Source of the DNA: Streptomyces hokutonensis
GTDB taxonomy: Bacteria; Actinomycetota; Actinomycetes; Streptomycetales; Streptomycetaceae
Length of the DNA: 58,085 bases
Assembly (NCBI RefSeq): GCF_000376565.1
Contig: NZ_BARG01000103.1
Location: 1-58,085 of the forward strand
Direction: 5' to 3'
Shown here in pieces: positions 1 to 7,539 of the stretch. Numbering within the stretch: position 1 is the first letter of the stretch; each line of letters starts with the position of its first letter. Made by a program: the position numbers and the translations under genes. The notes under the pieces are model-generated. The model was not told the DNA's origin. It did no database searches and was given only the letters and a program-made list of their open reading frames with translations.

Positions 1-3000
1 GGCGGGGGTGCGTGTCGCGCGTGCCTGTGAGGTGAGGCGGGGTGCGGTGAGAGCGCGCGCGATGGGGGAGGGCGCGTTGAGCGGGGGTGCGGTGAGCGCA
101 GGTGCGGTGGGGGAAGTCGCGGGGGGAAGCGTGAGGCCGGGCGCGGTCGGGCCGAGCTGAGTCGGCTTCGTGGTACGAGGCTGGATCGTGGCTGAGCGCG
201 GGGGTATGGCCGAGGGCGCGGGGTCGGCTGAGGACGCCGTCGCGGCTGGGGGTGGAGTCAGGGCCGAAGGTCGGGGTCCGGCCGGGGCGGGGGGTCCGGC
301 CAGGGTTGGGCTCATGGCAGGGGGCGAAGTCACTGCCGAGGTCGGAGCCACAACCGGGGGCCGGGGCCCGACCTCGGACGGAGTCAGGGCCGAGGACGAG
401 AACGGGTCCACGGTCGACGACGGACGCAGAACCGGCGACGCGCTCACCGCCGGGGCCGCGGTCGGCCGGGCCGCAGTGGCCGAGGGAGTGTGCGTGGGCG
501 GAACGGGCGCGCTCGGGGCGACGCTTCGCTGGACCGTGAGTCCCTGAGCCGGTGTCGGCACGGGTGCCGAGCCGGCCGGAGCGCCGGTCACTCCATCTGC
601 AGTGGTCGGACGCGCGCCGTCAGGAGGCGTGAAGGCCGACAGAGCCTGCGGAGCAGGCACAACAGGCGTACCGAGGCCCGCACTTCCCTGAGTCTCCGGC
701 CCCAGACCCGGCGTCCGCGAGGCAGTCGGCGAAGGCCCGCTGCTCGGGCCAACGGCAGGCGAGTGCGTAGCGCCCGGACGCGTCACAGCCGACGGAACCT
801 GCCCGGCAGGCACAACAGGCGTACCGAGGGCCGCACTTCCCTGAATCGCCGGATCCACCCCCGGTATCCGCGAGGCAGTCGGCGAAGGCCCGCTGCTCGG
901 GCGAACAGCAGGCGAGTGCGTGACGCCCGGACGCGTCACAGCCGACGGAACCTGCCCGGCAGGCACAACAGGCGTGCCGAGGCCCGCACTTCGCTGAATC
1001 GCCGGATCCACCCGCGCTATCCGCGAGGCAGTCGGCGGAGGCCCGCTGCTCGGGCCAACGGCAGGCGAGTGCGTGACGCCCGGACGCGTCACAGCCGACG
1101 GAACCTGCCCGGCAGGCACAACAGGCGTACCGGAGACCGAAGTTCGCCGAGTCGCCGACCCCGGACCCGGTGTCGGCGCGGCAGTTGCGACAGCCGGGGC
1201 TCCGGTAGACCACGGCGCGGTGCTCGCGGGCACAACAGGCGTGCTGGGGACCGCGCTTCGCTGAATCGCCTGCTCCGAGGCCGGTGTCGGCAGGGCAGTC
1301 GAGCCGGCCGGGGCTCCCATCTGCCGGGGCGCGGCGCTCGGGGCGAGGCCGGGTTGGGGCGTCGGCCCCGGACCTGGTGTCGCCGGGGTTGCGGTGGGCC
1401 CGTGCTCGGTGGCTGGGTGCGTGCCGGGCGGGTGTGCGGTGGTTGGGAACGCGGTGGTGGCTGAAGGAGGGGTGGGCGAGGGGGCCCGCGGAGGGGATGC
1501 AGGCGTGCTCGGGGCCACGCTGCGTTGGATCGCCGGGCTCTGAAGCTGGCCCTGGGCCTGACCCGAGGTCGGTCTCGAACCTGATTCCGTACGGCGACCA
1601 GTGCCCGTTGGCGGGATCGGCGAGCCGGTGAGGGGCTTGGCGTCTGCGGGTGTCGTGGTGACGGGGGCGCCGAGAGGTGAGCGGCGGCGGGTGGGGGTGA
1701 TCGCAGTCGGAGGCGGAGAGTTGGCGGCCCGCGAGGGCGTAGGCGGGGCGGGTGTTGCCGAACCTGACGTTGGAGCCGAAGCCGGAGCTGTGGCCGAATC
1801 GCCTTGTGGAGAACGGGCGTTGGTTGTCCCGGCCGGTGTGGAACGCGCGGCCGAGCGTGTGGTCAGCGGGGCGCCGAGGGGTACGCGGGGCGCGGGGCCC
1901 CGTTGGATCCGGGGCGCGGGCTGAGTCGTAGGGCCAGGGGTTGGGATGTTGCCCGATTCCGCAGGAGCCGCTGCCGGGACGTGGGGGCGAGGCTCGGCGG
2001 TGCCGCCGTCGCGCACGGCGGAAGCGGTCGCCGCGCGTTGCACGGGCGTCGACGCACGAGAGGTGTCCGGTGGCGTCGGGGCCTCAACCCCCGTATCCGG
2101 CGCGGTGATCGCCCGCTGCGCACTGTTCGGCCCGTGCCCACTTCCGGAATCGGGAGCCGCGCCGCGACCCGTGCTGGGGCCGACAGGCTCGTCACCACCG
2201 CCTGCCGGACGCGCCTGCGGAGTCGAGGAGCGGGGCGAAGAACCTTGCGGCGCAACCGAGTTGGCAGCCGGTCGGCGTTGGACGATGGGCTTCGCGGCAG
2301 CGGGGCCCACGACCGTCGGCCCGCCCCGATCACCCGAACCACCCGAACCACCCGAAGTCTCCGGAGCCGCGAACGGCACCGGCGACGCGTCGCCCGCGAC
2401 TACTCCCCCGCCCTTGCCCTCACCCGAACCGTGCCCCGAACCACCCCCGGCGGCAGCCGAGTTCCGTCGGGCAACGAGCCGCCGCTCCACCGCAGCCGCA
2501 CCTGCCCCGGCCCGCGTCAACGACCCCGACCGAGGAAGCTCCGACGACACCGGAGTCACCCGTACACCCGAAGCCGGACGCACCGCGTCGGCCACGGAAT
2601 CCGCCCTACCCGGCCGCACTGCCTCCGCCCGCACGCCGGAGGAACCACCCCGCGCGAGAGGCCTGGACACCCCTCGCCCCACAAGGTCACTCCCACTCGT
2701 ACCGGCCCGCAACGGAGCCGCCGTCACCGGCGCGGCACGACCGGCCACCGGCAACTCCCCCGCAGGCCGCGCCAGGCTCGGCACCGCCCGCGCCGGCGCC
2801 GCCGTAGCCGCGGACCCCGCGATCCCGGCACTGCGCTCCGCGTCCAGCACCGCGCGGAACCCCGTGCCTGTGAAGGTCGGGTTCTGCCAGGTGGGCAGGC
2901 GCGCGCCGAAACCCGCGTCGGCCACCCCGGTACCTCCTGCGGCGGAGGCCCGCCGAATCGGCGCCAGCCCCGGCCAGGCGGCCACCCTTGCAGCAGGTCC

Positions 3001-3093
3001 CGTAGTACCCGTAGGACCATCGGGGTCGGGGCCCGCACCACCAACCCCAGGCCCGTCGGCCCGCTGTCCCCGCAACCGGTCCAAGAACCCCAC
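1..3093 (-). CDS. Long Pro/Ala/Ser/Thr-rich CIS-locus protein, C-terminus beyond the left edge
   Basis: I translated this frame by hand because it has no stop inside the window: from GTG at 3093 to base 1 there are 1031 codons without TAA, TAG or TGA. The start lies 3 nt after the stop of the 52-aa gene upstream and has GGAGGG about 8 nt before it, so it is the next gene of the same operon. The N-terminus reads MGFLDRLRGQ and a short ordered-looking patch follows (TWQNPTFTGTGFRAVLDAE). The rest is low-complexity, Gly/Ser/Arg-rich at first and then Pro/Ala/Thr-rich, with a recurring I/VQR motif (AIQRSAVPSTPV, RIQRGPAPRVPL, TVQRSVAPSAPV) and a 51-residue tandem repeat near 640-1260. No catalytic motif is visible. 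By position it may be a CIS-associated scaffold, effector or eCIS-core-type protein; the family cannot be named without the missing C-terminus. Confidence 0.75.
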   Translation of the reverse strand, partial: MGFLDRLRGQRADGPGVGGAGPDPDGPTGTTGPAARVAAWPGLAPIRRASAAGGTGVADAGFGARLPTWQNPTFTGTGFRAVLDAERSAGIAGSAATAAPARAVPSLARPAGELPVAGRAAPVTAAPLRAGTSGSDLVGRGVSRPLARGGSSGVRAEAVRPGRADSVADAVRPASGVRVTPVSSELPRSGSLTRAGAGAAAVERRLVARRNSAAAGGGSGHGSGEGKGGGVVAGDASPVPFAAPETSGGSGGSGDRGGPTVVGPAAAKPIVQRRPAANSVAPQGSSPRSSTPQARPAGGGDEPVGPSTGRGAAPDSGSGHGPNSAQRAITAPDTGVEAPTPPDTSRASTPVQRAATASAVRDGGTAEPRPHVPAAAPAESGNIPTPGPTTQPAPRIQRGPAPRVPLGAPLTTRSAARSTPAGTTNARSPQGDSATAPASAPTSGSATPAPPTPSRAANSPPPTAITPTRRRSPLGAPVTTTPADAKPLTGSPIPPTGTGRRTESGSRPTSGQAQGQLQSPAIQRSVAPSTPASPPRAPSPTPPSATTAFPTTAHPPGTHPATEHGPTATPATPGPGPTPQPGLAPSAAPRQMGAPAGSTALPTPASEQAIQRSAVPSTPVVPASTAPWSTGAPAVATAAPTPGPGSATRRTSVSGTPVVPAGQVPSAVTRPGVTHSPAVGPSSGPPPTASRIARVDPAIQRSAGLGTPVVPAGQVPSAVTRPGVTHSPAVRPSSGPSPTASRIPGVDPAIQGSAALGTPVVPAGQVPSAVTRPGATHSPAVGPSSGPSPTASRTPGLGPETQGSAGLGTPVVPAPQALSAFTPPDGARPTTADGVTGAPAGSAPVPTPAQGLTVQRSVAPSAPVPPTHTPSATAARPTAAPAVSASPVLRPSSTVDPFSSSALTPSEVGPRPPVVAPTSAVTSPPAMSPTLAGPPAPAGPRPSALTPPPAATASSADPAPSAIPPRSATIQPRTTKPTQLGPTAPGLTLPPATSPTAPALTAPPLNAPSPIARALTAPRLTSQARATRTPA
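640..1260 (-). repeat. 153-bp in-frame tandem repeat, four aligned copies
   Basis: The marker aacaggcgt/g on the plus strand recurs at 661, 814, 967 and 1120, exactly 153 bp apart, with a degenerate further copy at 1234. On the minus strand each unit encodes 51 residues including GTPVVPAGQVPSAVTRPG and THSPAVGPSSGP, ending in xxIQRSAGL or a variant. The period is a multiple of three, so copy number can change without breaking the frame. Units differ by a few substitutions. Confidence 0.9.
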
Positions 3094-3096
3094 CGC

Positions 3097-3255
3097 TCAG
3101 CCCTCCGTCCCGGCTCGCGTCACCAGGGACGCGATCTCGCCGGTGTAGCGGCGGCGGTCGTGGTGTTCGAGGTCCAGGATGTCCTCCAGGCTCCAGTGGA
3201 AGTGGTAGGCGACGTACGCGATCTCCTCGTGCAGCCGGTCGGTCGCGTACGTCAC
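3097..3255 (-). CDS. Small CIS-locus protein (DUF6760-like), 52 aa
   Basis: The start is GTG at 3255, overlapping the stop of the preceding gene in a GTGA. The product begins MTYATDRLHEEIAYVAYHFH and continues WSLEDILDLEHHDRRRYTGE. Small proteins with the YVAYHFHW...L.HHDR..Y pattern are commonly found right after the tube and tail-assembly genes of Streptomyces-type CIS loci; I recall the family as DUF6760. The size and position resemble small phage tail chaperones, but no function can be read from the sequence. An upstream in-frame start at 3315 would lie deep inside the previous gene and is not supported. Confidence 0.75.
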   Translation of the reverse strand: MTYATDRLHEEIAYVAYHFHWSLEDILDLEHHDRRRYTGEIASLVTRAGTEG

Positions 3256-3728
3256 GATTCCCCCAGGCGGCTCCCGCCGAGCTCCACCTCGAAGGGTTCC
3301 GCGCAGTGCGGGCACTGAACTGCCGCGCGGGTGTGGCCCTCCGCGTTGATCTGGCGGTAGAAGTCCTGGAGGAACGCGAGGTCGGAGGCGAACATGTTCT
3401 CCACGATCCCGTCGTGGACCATGGGGACCGATCCCAGCCGGGTGATCACCCGGCCGAGCAGCACCACGGACAGGTACGCCGGGTTCTCCTGCACCCGGAC
3501 ATCCCGGAGTGGCACCAACTCGTCGCGCGCGGTGGCCAGTCGCATCACACCGTCCTGGTGGACCGTTCCAGACTCGTCGACGTACCCGCGCGGCAGTTGG
3601 AAGGGGAACTCGGTCCGCAGCGTCTGCCGTACGGCCGGAGCGGCAGCCGGAGCCGGGGCCTGCACCGGGCCCGCTCCCACCTCGGCCAAAGACTCCGCAG
3701 CCGGCGCCCCCGCCCCCGAACGCCGCAT
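3252..3728 (-). CDS. CIS tail-assembly-type protein with CxxC motif, 158 aa
   Basis: The ATG at 3728 shares one base with the TAA of the tube gene (TAATG), and the 3' end overlaps the next gene by 4 nt, which indicates tight translational coupling. The first ~45 residues are Ala/Pro-rich. Residues ~48-130 contain TEFPFQLPRGYVDESG, RLATARDELVPLRDVRVQ and ITRLGSVPMVHDGIVENM, typical of T4-like tail proteins that follow the tube gene. The C-terminus has CPHCAEPFEVEL, half of a zinc ribbon. The likely role is in tube or baseplate assembly; the exact counterpart is uncertain. Confidence 0.7.
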   Translation of the reverse strand: MRRSGAGAPAAESLAEVGAGPVQAPAPAAAPAVRQTLRTEFPFQLPRGYVDESGTVHQDGVMRLATARDELVPLRDVRVQENPAYLSVVLLGRVITRLGSVPMVHDGIVENMFASDLAFLQDFYRQINAEGHTRAAVQCPHCAEPFEVELGGSRLGES

Positions 3729-4171
3729 TATTCGATGACCAGTTCTTCGAACACGATGGTCACGGACTCGGTGAGCGCGGCGGCCTCGCCCGCCTTCACC
3801 GTGCTCGCGTCGATCTTGCTGCACCAGGCGTTGCGCAGGTGGTAGCGCTTCACGGGGTTGTTCTGGAAGTCCATCATGATGATCGACGCGTTCTTGCGGG
3901 CGGTGGTCATCTGGCCGGAGATCGACTCGTTGATCCACTGGGTGAACGAGGCGGACTGGGTCATGCCGCGGATGACGGTGCAGGTGCCGTTCTTCTTCAC
4001 ACCCGGCAGGTTCTTGACCACGTTCTGGCCGTTGGGGGTGTTCTGCTGGTAGGTGATGACGTCCTGCTCGATGCTGAGGCCGCTGACCTCGGCGAGGTAC
4101 TCGACCATGACGCCGTCGATCTGCAGGCCGAAATTGTGTGAGGTGAGGGCGTCACCCGGCTGGAGACTCAT
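3728..4171 (-). CDS. CIS inner tube protein (T4 gp19-like), 147 aa
   Basis: This protein builds the inner tube of the contractile particle. The product starts MSLQPGDALTSHNFGLQIDG and has the features of the gp19/Hcp tube fold family: an N-terminal beta strand followed by VEYLAEVSGLSIEQDVITYQ, TVIRGMTQSASFTQWINES and a closing strand ESVTIVFEELVIE. The length matches CIS tube subunits (~145-150 aa). The ATG at 4171 has AAGGA about 10 nt upstream. It follows the sheath gene by 67 nt, the usual sheath-then-tube order, and overlaps the next gene by one base. Confidence 0.93.
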   Translation of the reverse strand: MSLQPGDALTSHNFGLQIDGVMVEYLAEVSGLSIEQDVITYQQNTPNGQNVVKNLPGVKKNGTCTVIRGMTQSASFTQWINESISGQMTTARKNASIIMMDFQNNPVKRYHLRNAWCSKIDASTVKAGEAAALTESVTIVFEELVIE

Positions 4172-4238
4172 GAATTCGCTGTCCTTCTAAGGGTGTTGAG
4201 AACTGCCTGGAGCGGCGGTGCACACGCGCCGGGTCCGC

Positions 4239-5822
4239 CTACTCCTCCAACTCCCCGCTGCCGCTGGAGAACTGGGCCAGTCGGAAGATCACGAACTCGG
4301 CCGGCTTGACCGGCGCGATGCCGATCTCACAGACGACCCGGCCGACGTCGACGGACTCCGGCGGGTTGGTCTCCTCGTCGCACTTGACGTAGTACGCCTC
4401 TTCGGGCCGCTGCCCGAACAGGGCGCCACTGCGCCACTCGTTGACCAGGAACGCCGAGATGTTGCGCCGGATGCGCGCCCACAGGGCGTGGTCGTTCGGC
4501 TCGAACACCACCCACTGGGTGCCGATCAGGATCGACTCCTCCAGGTAGTTGAAGTACCGGCGGATGTTGAGATAGCGCCAGGCCGGGTCGGAGGACATGG
4601 TGCGGGCGCCCCAGACGCGGATGCCGCGGCCCGGGAAGGCACGGATGCAGTTGACGCCGATGGGGTTGAGCAAGTCCTGCTCGCCGCGGGTGATCTGCGT
4701 CTCCAGGTCGACCGCACCGCGTACGACCTCGTTGGCGGGCGCCTTGTGCACACCGCGCTCGGAGTCGTTGCGGGCCCAGATGCCGGCGATGTGGCCGCTC
4801 GGCGGGATCAGCCGGGACTGTCCGCTGGACGGGTCGAAGGTCTTGATCCAGGGGTAGTACAGGGCCGCGTACTTGGAGTCGTAGCCCGCGGTCTCCTGGC
4901 GCCAGACACGGATCTGACGAGCGTTCAGGCTCGGCGGTGGGTCGATGACGGCGACGCGGTCGCCCATCAGCTCGCAGTGGGCGATCAGGCCCAACTGGAC
5001 CGCCTTGACGGCCTCCAGGTCGATCGCGCCGCGCTGGTAGGCGGCCATCAGGTCGGGCACCGCGACCATGGAGATCTCGTCCACGGCCTCCAGTCCGCCG
5101 AAGCCGGTGCGGTCGGCGGAGTCGCCGAGGTAGGTGGCCGGGCCGGGATGTGACGGGGCGTCACCCACCGTGCCGGGTACGGCCGGTGCGGCGGCGGGCG
5201 CCCTGAGCGCGACCGTCTGGTTGTCCGGGCGGGCCAGCTGCGCGGCGGGCGCTGCCTCGGTCACGGTGATGAGCTTGGAGCGCTCCTTGACCTGGGTGAC
5301 GACGTAGTTGCGGCCGCCCTTCTTGGCGGTCACGTCGAAGCTCTCGACGTCCCGGCCTGCGTCCTTGACGATCAACCGGAACCGTTCGGCGGGTCCCTCG
5401 CCCTCGGCGTCGGCCACCTCGACGGTCAGGTCGCCGGGCGCCACGGCCGTCACGGCGAAAGTGCCGAGCTGGGCCGGCTCGCCCGCCGTGAGCGCGGCCG
5501 GGGCCGCCGAACCGGCAACGGCGGACGGGGACTTGGCCTCCGCCGAGGAGCCCTCGGTGGTGCCGCCGACGCGCACGACGTAGGCGGCCGAACCGCCGTT
5601 GTTGAAGAAGCCGTAGACGGAGTGCGCGAGGTAGTACCCGTCGGTGAACTCACCGAAGGCAGCGACGTACTGCGTCCAGTTGGTCACCAGGGTCGGCTCG
5701 TTCAGCGGACCGGTCGGGGCCAGACCCACGAAGGCCGCCACCGAGGTGCCCACTCCCTCGATGGGGCGCGAGCCGCTGGCCACCTCCTCGACGTAGACGC
5801 CGGGCGACAGGTAGGACGGCAT
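4239..5822 (-). CDS. CIS contractile sheath protein, 527 aa
   Basis: This is the sheath whose contraction drives the tube. The N-terminus MPSYLSPGVYVEEVASGSRP is the classic tail-sheath start, followed by VGTSVAAFVGLAPTGPLNEP. The C-terminal third carries the conserved sheath core: PASNEVVRG-like segment, NPIGVNCIRAFPGRGIRVWG, RTMSSDPAWRYLNIRR and the terminal EIGIAPVKPAEFVIFR. A variable Ala-rich insertion lies between residues ~80 and 250. The length is normal for Streptomyces CIS sheaths. The ATG is preceded by GAGGAGA. It is probably the first gene of a minus-strand operon with the tube and later structural genes. Confidence 0.95.
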   Translation of the reverse strand: MPSYLSPGVYVEEVASGSRPIEGVGTSVAAFVGLAPTGPLNEPTLVTNWTQYVAAFGEFTDGYYLAHSVYGFFNNGGSAAYVVRVGGTTEGSSAEAKSPSAVAGSAAPAALTAGEPAQLGTFAVTAVAPGDLTVEVADAEGEGPAERFRLIVKDAGRDVESFDVTAKKGGRNYVVTQVKERSKLITVTEAAPAAQLARPDNQTVALRAPAAAPAVPGTVGDAPSHPGPATYLGDSADRTGFGGLEAVDEISMVAVPDLMAAYQRGAIDLEAVKAVQLGLIAHCELMGDRVAVIDPPPSLNARQIRVWRQETAGYDSKYAALYYPWIKTFDPSSGQSRLIPPSGHIAGIWARNDSERGVHKAPANEVVRGAVDLETQITRGEQDLLNPIGVNCIRAFPGRGIRVWGARTMSSDPAWRYLNIRRYFNYLEESILIGTQWVVFEPNDHALWARIRRNISAFLVNEWRSGALFGQRPEEAYYVKCDEETNPPESVDVGRVVCEIGIAPVKPAEFVIFRLAQFSSGSGELEE

Positions 5823-5911
5823 GCTCTGCTCTCCTCGGGGTACGAGATAAGACGCTCTTAAGCCTCACGCGCGTGCCCCGGCCGCCGAAACGTCCTCGGG
5901 TGCCTGTCTCG

Positions 5912-5928
5912 GGGCAACTTCCCTGCCC
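5912..5928. promoter_or_regulatory. Candidate operator, GGGCA-N7-TGCCC
   Basis: An inverted repeat (GGGCA, 7-nt spacer, TGCCC) lies about 90 nt upstream of the sheath start and is followed by an overlapping second hairpin-like run (CTGCCCTCAGGGGCAG). It matches, with one base less spacing, two other repeats in this CIS locus. The function is inferred only from recurrence and position. Confidence 0.4.
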
Positions 5929-6041
5929 TCAGGGGCAGTCCGGGTGACGGCCACGACCTGCCCGGCGGTGCCCTTCCGGGCCCGTGGCGACGGATCCCCT
6001 CAGCGCTGGGGCGGCAACCGCGTTTGCGAAGGCGCCTCTTT

Positions 6042-6059
6042 GGGCAACCCTCCTTGCCC
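6042..6059. promoter_or_regulatory. Candidate operator, GGGCAACCCTCCTTGCCC
   Basis: A perfect 6-bp inverted repeat (GGGCAA / TTGCCC, 6-nt spacer) sits 46-63 nt upstream of the membrane protein ATG at 6105, where a -35 region or operator would be expected. It agrees at 15 of 18 positions with the minus-strand reading of the repeat at 10406-10423. Confidence 0.45.
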
Positions 6060-6104
6060 CGGCGGCTCCTGACGTCCTTTCACCATCCGTCGTAGCGTCA
6101 CCAC

Positions 6105-7523
6105 ATGAGTCTGTGGACCTCCCTGGAGCCCGCGTCCGCGACCGTCGATCCCGGTGGCAGTACCCGAGTGCGGCTGCGGCTGCGCAACACCGGCGACGTC
6201 GTGGACGAGTACCGCTTCGAGCCGGTCGGGGGCATCGCGCCCTGGACCACCGTGGAGCCGCAGACGCTGCGGCTCTACCCGGGTACGACGGGCACGGTCG
6301 ACCTGACGTTCGCGCCGCCGCGCACCCCGGACGCGACGGCCGGCCCGAACCCCTACGCCGTGCGGATCACGCCGACCGAGCACCCGGAGGCGGTCACCGT
6401 CCCCGAGGGCAATCTGACGATCACCCCGTTCACGGAGGTGCGGGCGGAGCTGGTGCCGCCGACGGTCAAGGGCCGGTTCCGGGGCCGCCCCCGGCTGGCC
6501 GTGGACAACCTCGGCAACACCAAGCTGACGGCGTCGATCAGCGGCAGCGACAACGGCGACCAGCTGTCGTACGACATCCATCCGGGCAATGTGCAGATCG
6601 AGCCGGGCCGGGCGGCGTTCGTCAAGGCGTCCCTGAAGCCCCGGAAGATCATCTGGTTCGGGCCGAAGGAGCAGCGGCCGTACACGCTGAACGTGCTGCG
6701 GTCCGGCGCCAACCCCCTTCCCGTGGAGGGGATTTACCTCCAGCGCGGGTTCCTGCCGCGCTGGCTGGCGACCTTCCTCGGGGCCGTCCTCGCGCTCTCG
6801 CTCACCTTCCTGATGCTGTGGATCGCGTACAAGCCGCAGGTGCGGACGACCGCCACCGAGCAGCTCAAGGACGCGGGCGTCAGCACGCTCGCGCCCGCTC
6901 CCTCGCCGACCGCGAGTGTGCCGGCGCCGCCCTCCGCGACGGCCGCGGCTCCCCCGCCGGTCGCCGTGACCTCGACCGCCGCGGCGGCGGGCGGGGGCGG
7001 CGGCGGATCCACGGCGTCCGCGAAGCCCAAGCCCAAACCGGCGACGGCGGCGACCGCGGTGAAGAAGCTGGCCGCGAAGGACTCGGGCCGGCACATCTGC
7101 TACCGCGCCTTCATCGCGGGCGACGGCTGGACGGACGCGGTCTGCGACGGGGCCGCGACCGGCACGGTCGACGACGCCAAGCAGATCACGGCCCTGAACA
7201 TCGCGGTGTCCGGCTCCCTCGGCTCGGGCGCCAACGCCTTCATCCACAACCCCGCCTCGACCGACGGCAACGGCATGTGGGAGCCGCAGTGGACGGCGAT
7301 CATCGACGACAACAAGGACAACTACATCGGCAGTTCGAAGGACGGCGCCCCGTACATGACGGGCTTCGCCCTCAACATCGGCAGCGGCCAGGTCTGCGAG
7401 ACGGCCCGCAACACCGGCTGGGACTGGGGCGGTCAGGGGTGTGCGGACGCCCGCCCCAAGTACCTCTTCGGCGGCACGCTCGACAACTCCCGCTGGCTGG
7501 TGGCCGTCAAGTTCACTGTGTAG
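6105..7523 (+). CDS. CIS-locus membrane protein with Ig-like N-terminus and ChW-like C-terminal domain, 472 aa
   Basis: This gene is opposite in strand to all other CIS genes around it. Residues ~1-205 form repeated beta-sandwich segments (SLWTSLEPASATVDPGGST...RVRLRLRNTGD; RFRGRPRLAVDNLGNTKLTA) with no signal peptide, so this half probably faces the cytoplasm. A single membrane helix follows at ~216-241 (WLATFLGAVLALSLTFLMLW), then an Ala/Pro/Gly linker and a C-terminal domain ~325-472 (ICYRAFIAGDGWTDAVCDG, VCETARNTGWDWGGQGC) that recalls hydrophobic-W (ChW) repeats. Automated annotation tends to call this family 'hydrolytic protein', but no catalytic motif is visible. I recall a conserved membrane protein named CisA reported to recruit Streptomyces CIS to the membrane; this topology and location fit, but identity is inferred. 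Confidence 0.8.
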   Translation: MSLWTSLEPASATVDPGGSTRVRLRLRNTGDVVDEYRFEPVGGIAPWTTVEPQTLRLYPGTTGTVDLTFAPPRTPDATAGPNPYAVRITPTEHPEAVTVPEGNLTITPFTEVRAELVPPTVKGRFRGRPRLAVDNLGNTKLTASISGSDNGDQLSYDIHPGNVQIEPGRAAFVKASLKPRKIIWFGPKEQRPYTLNVLRSGANPLPVEGIYLQRGFLPRWLATFLGAVLALSLTFLMLWIAYKPQVRTTATEQLKDAGVSTLAPAPSPTASVPAPPSATAAAPPPVAVTSTAAAAGGGGGGSTASAKPKPKPATAATAVKKLAAKDSGRHICYRAFIAGDGWTDAVCDGAATGTVDDAKQITALNIAVSGSLGSGANAFIHNPASTDGNGMWEPQWTAIIDDNKDNYIGSSKDGAPYMTGFALNIGSGQVCETARNTGWDWGGQGCADARPKYLFGGTLDNSRWLVAVKFTV

Positions 7524-7539
7524 CCGGGCCGTTGGGCGG

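Noticed and set aside
640..1260. CRISPR-like or rRNA-spacer repeat array
   Set aside because: The period is 153 bp, the units are contiguous without spacers and all are in frame within a coding sequence.
170..3318. Several plus-strand open frames of 100-500 codons across the left end
   Set aside because: Their products are Arg/Pro-rich shadows in the codon phase opposite the minus-strand frame that is open from 3093 to 1. The minus frame has a ribosome site, follows the CIS operon without a gap, and has codon positions with G/C at the third base.
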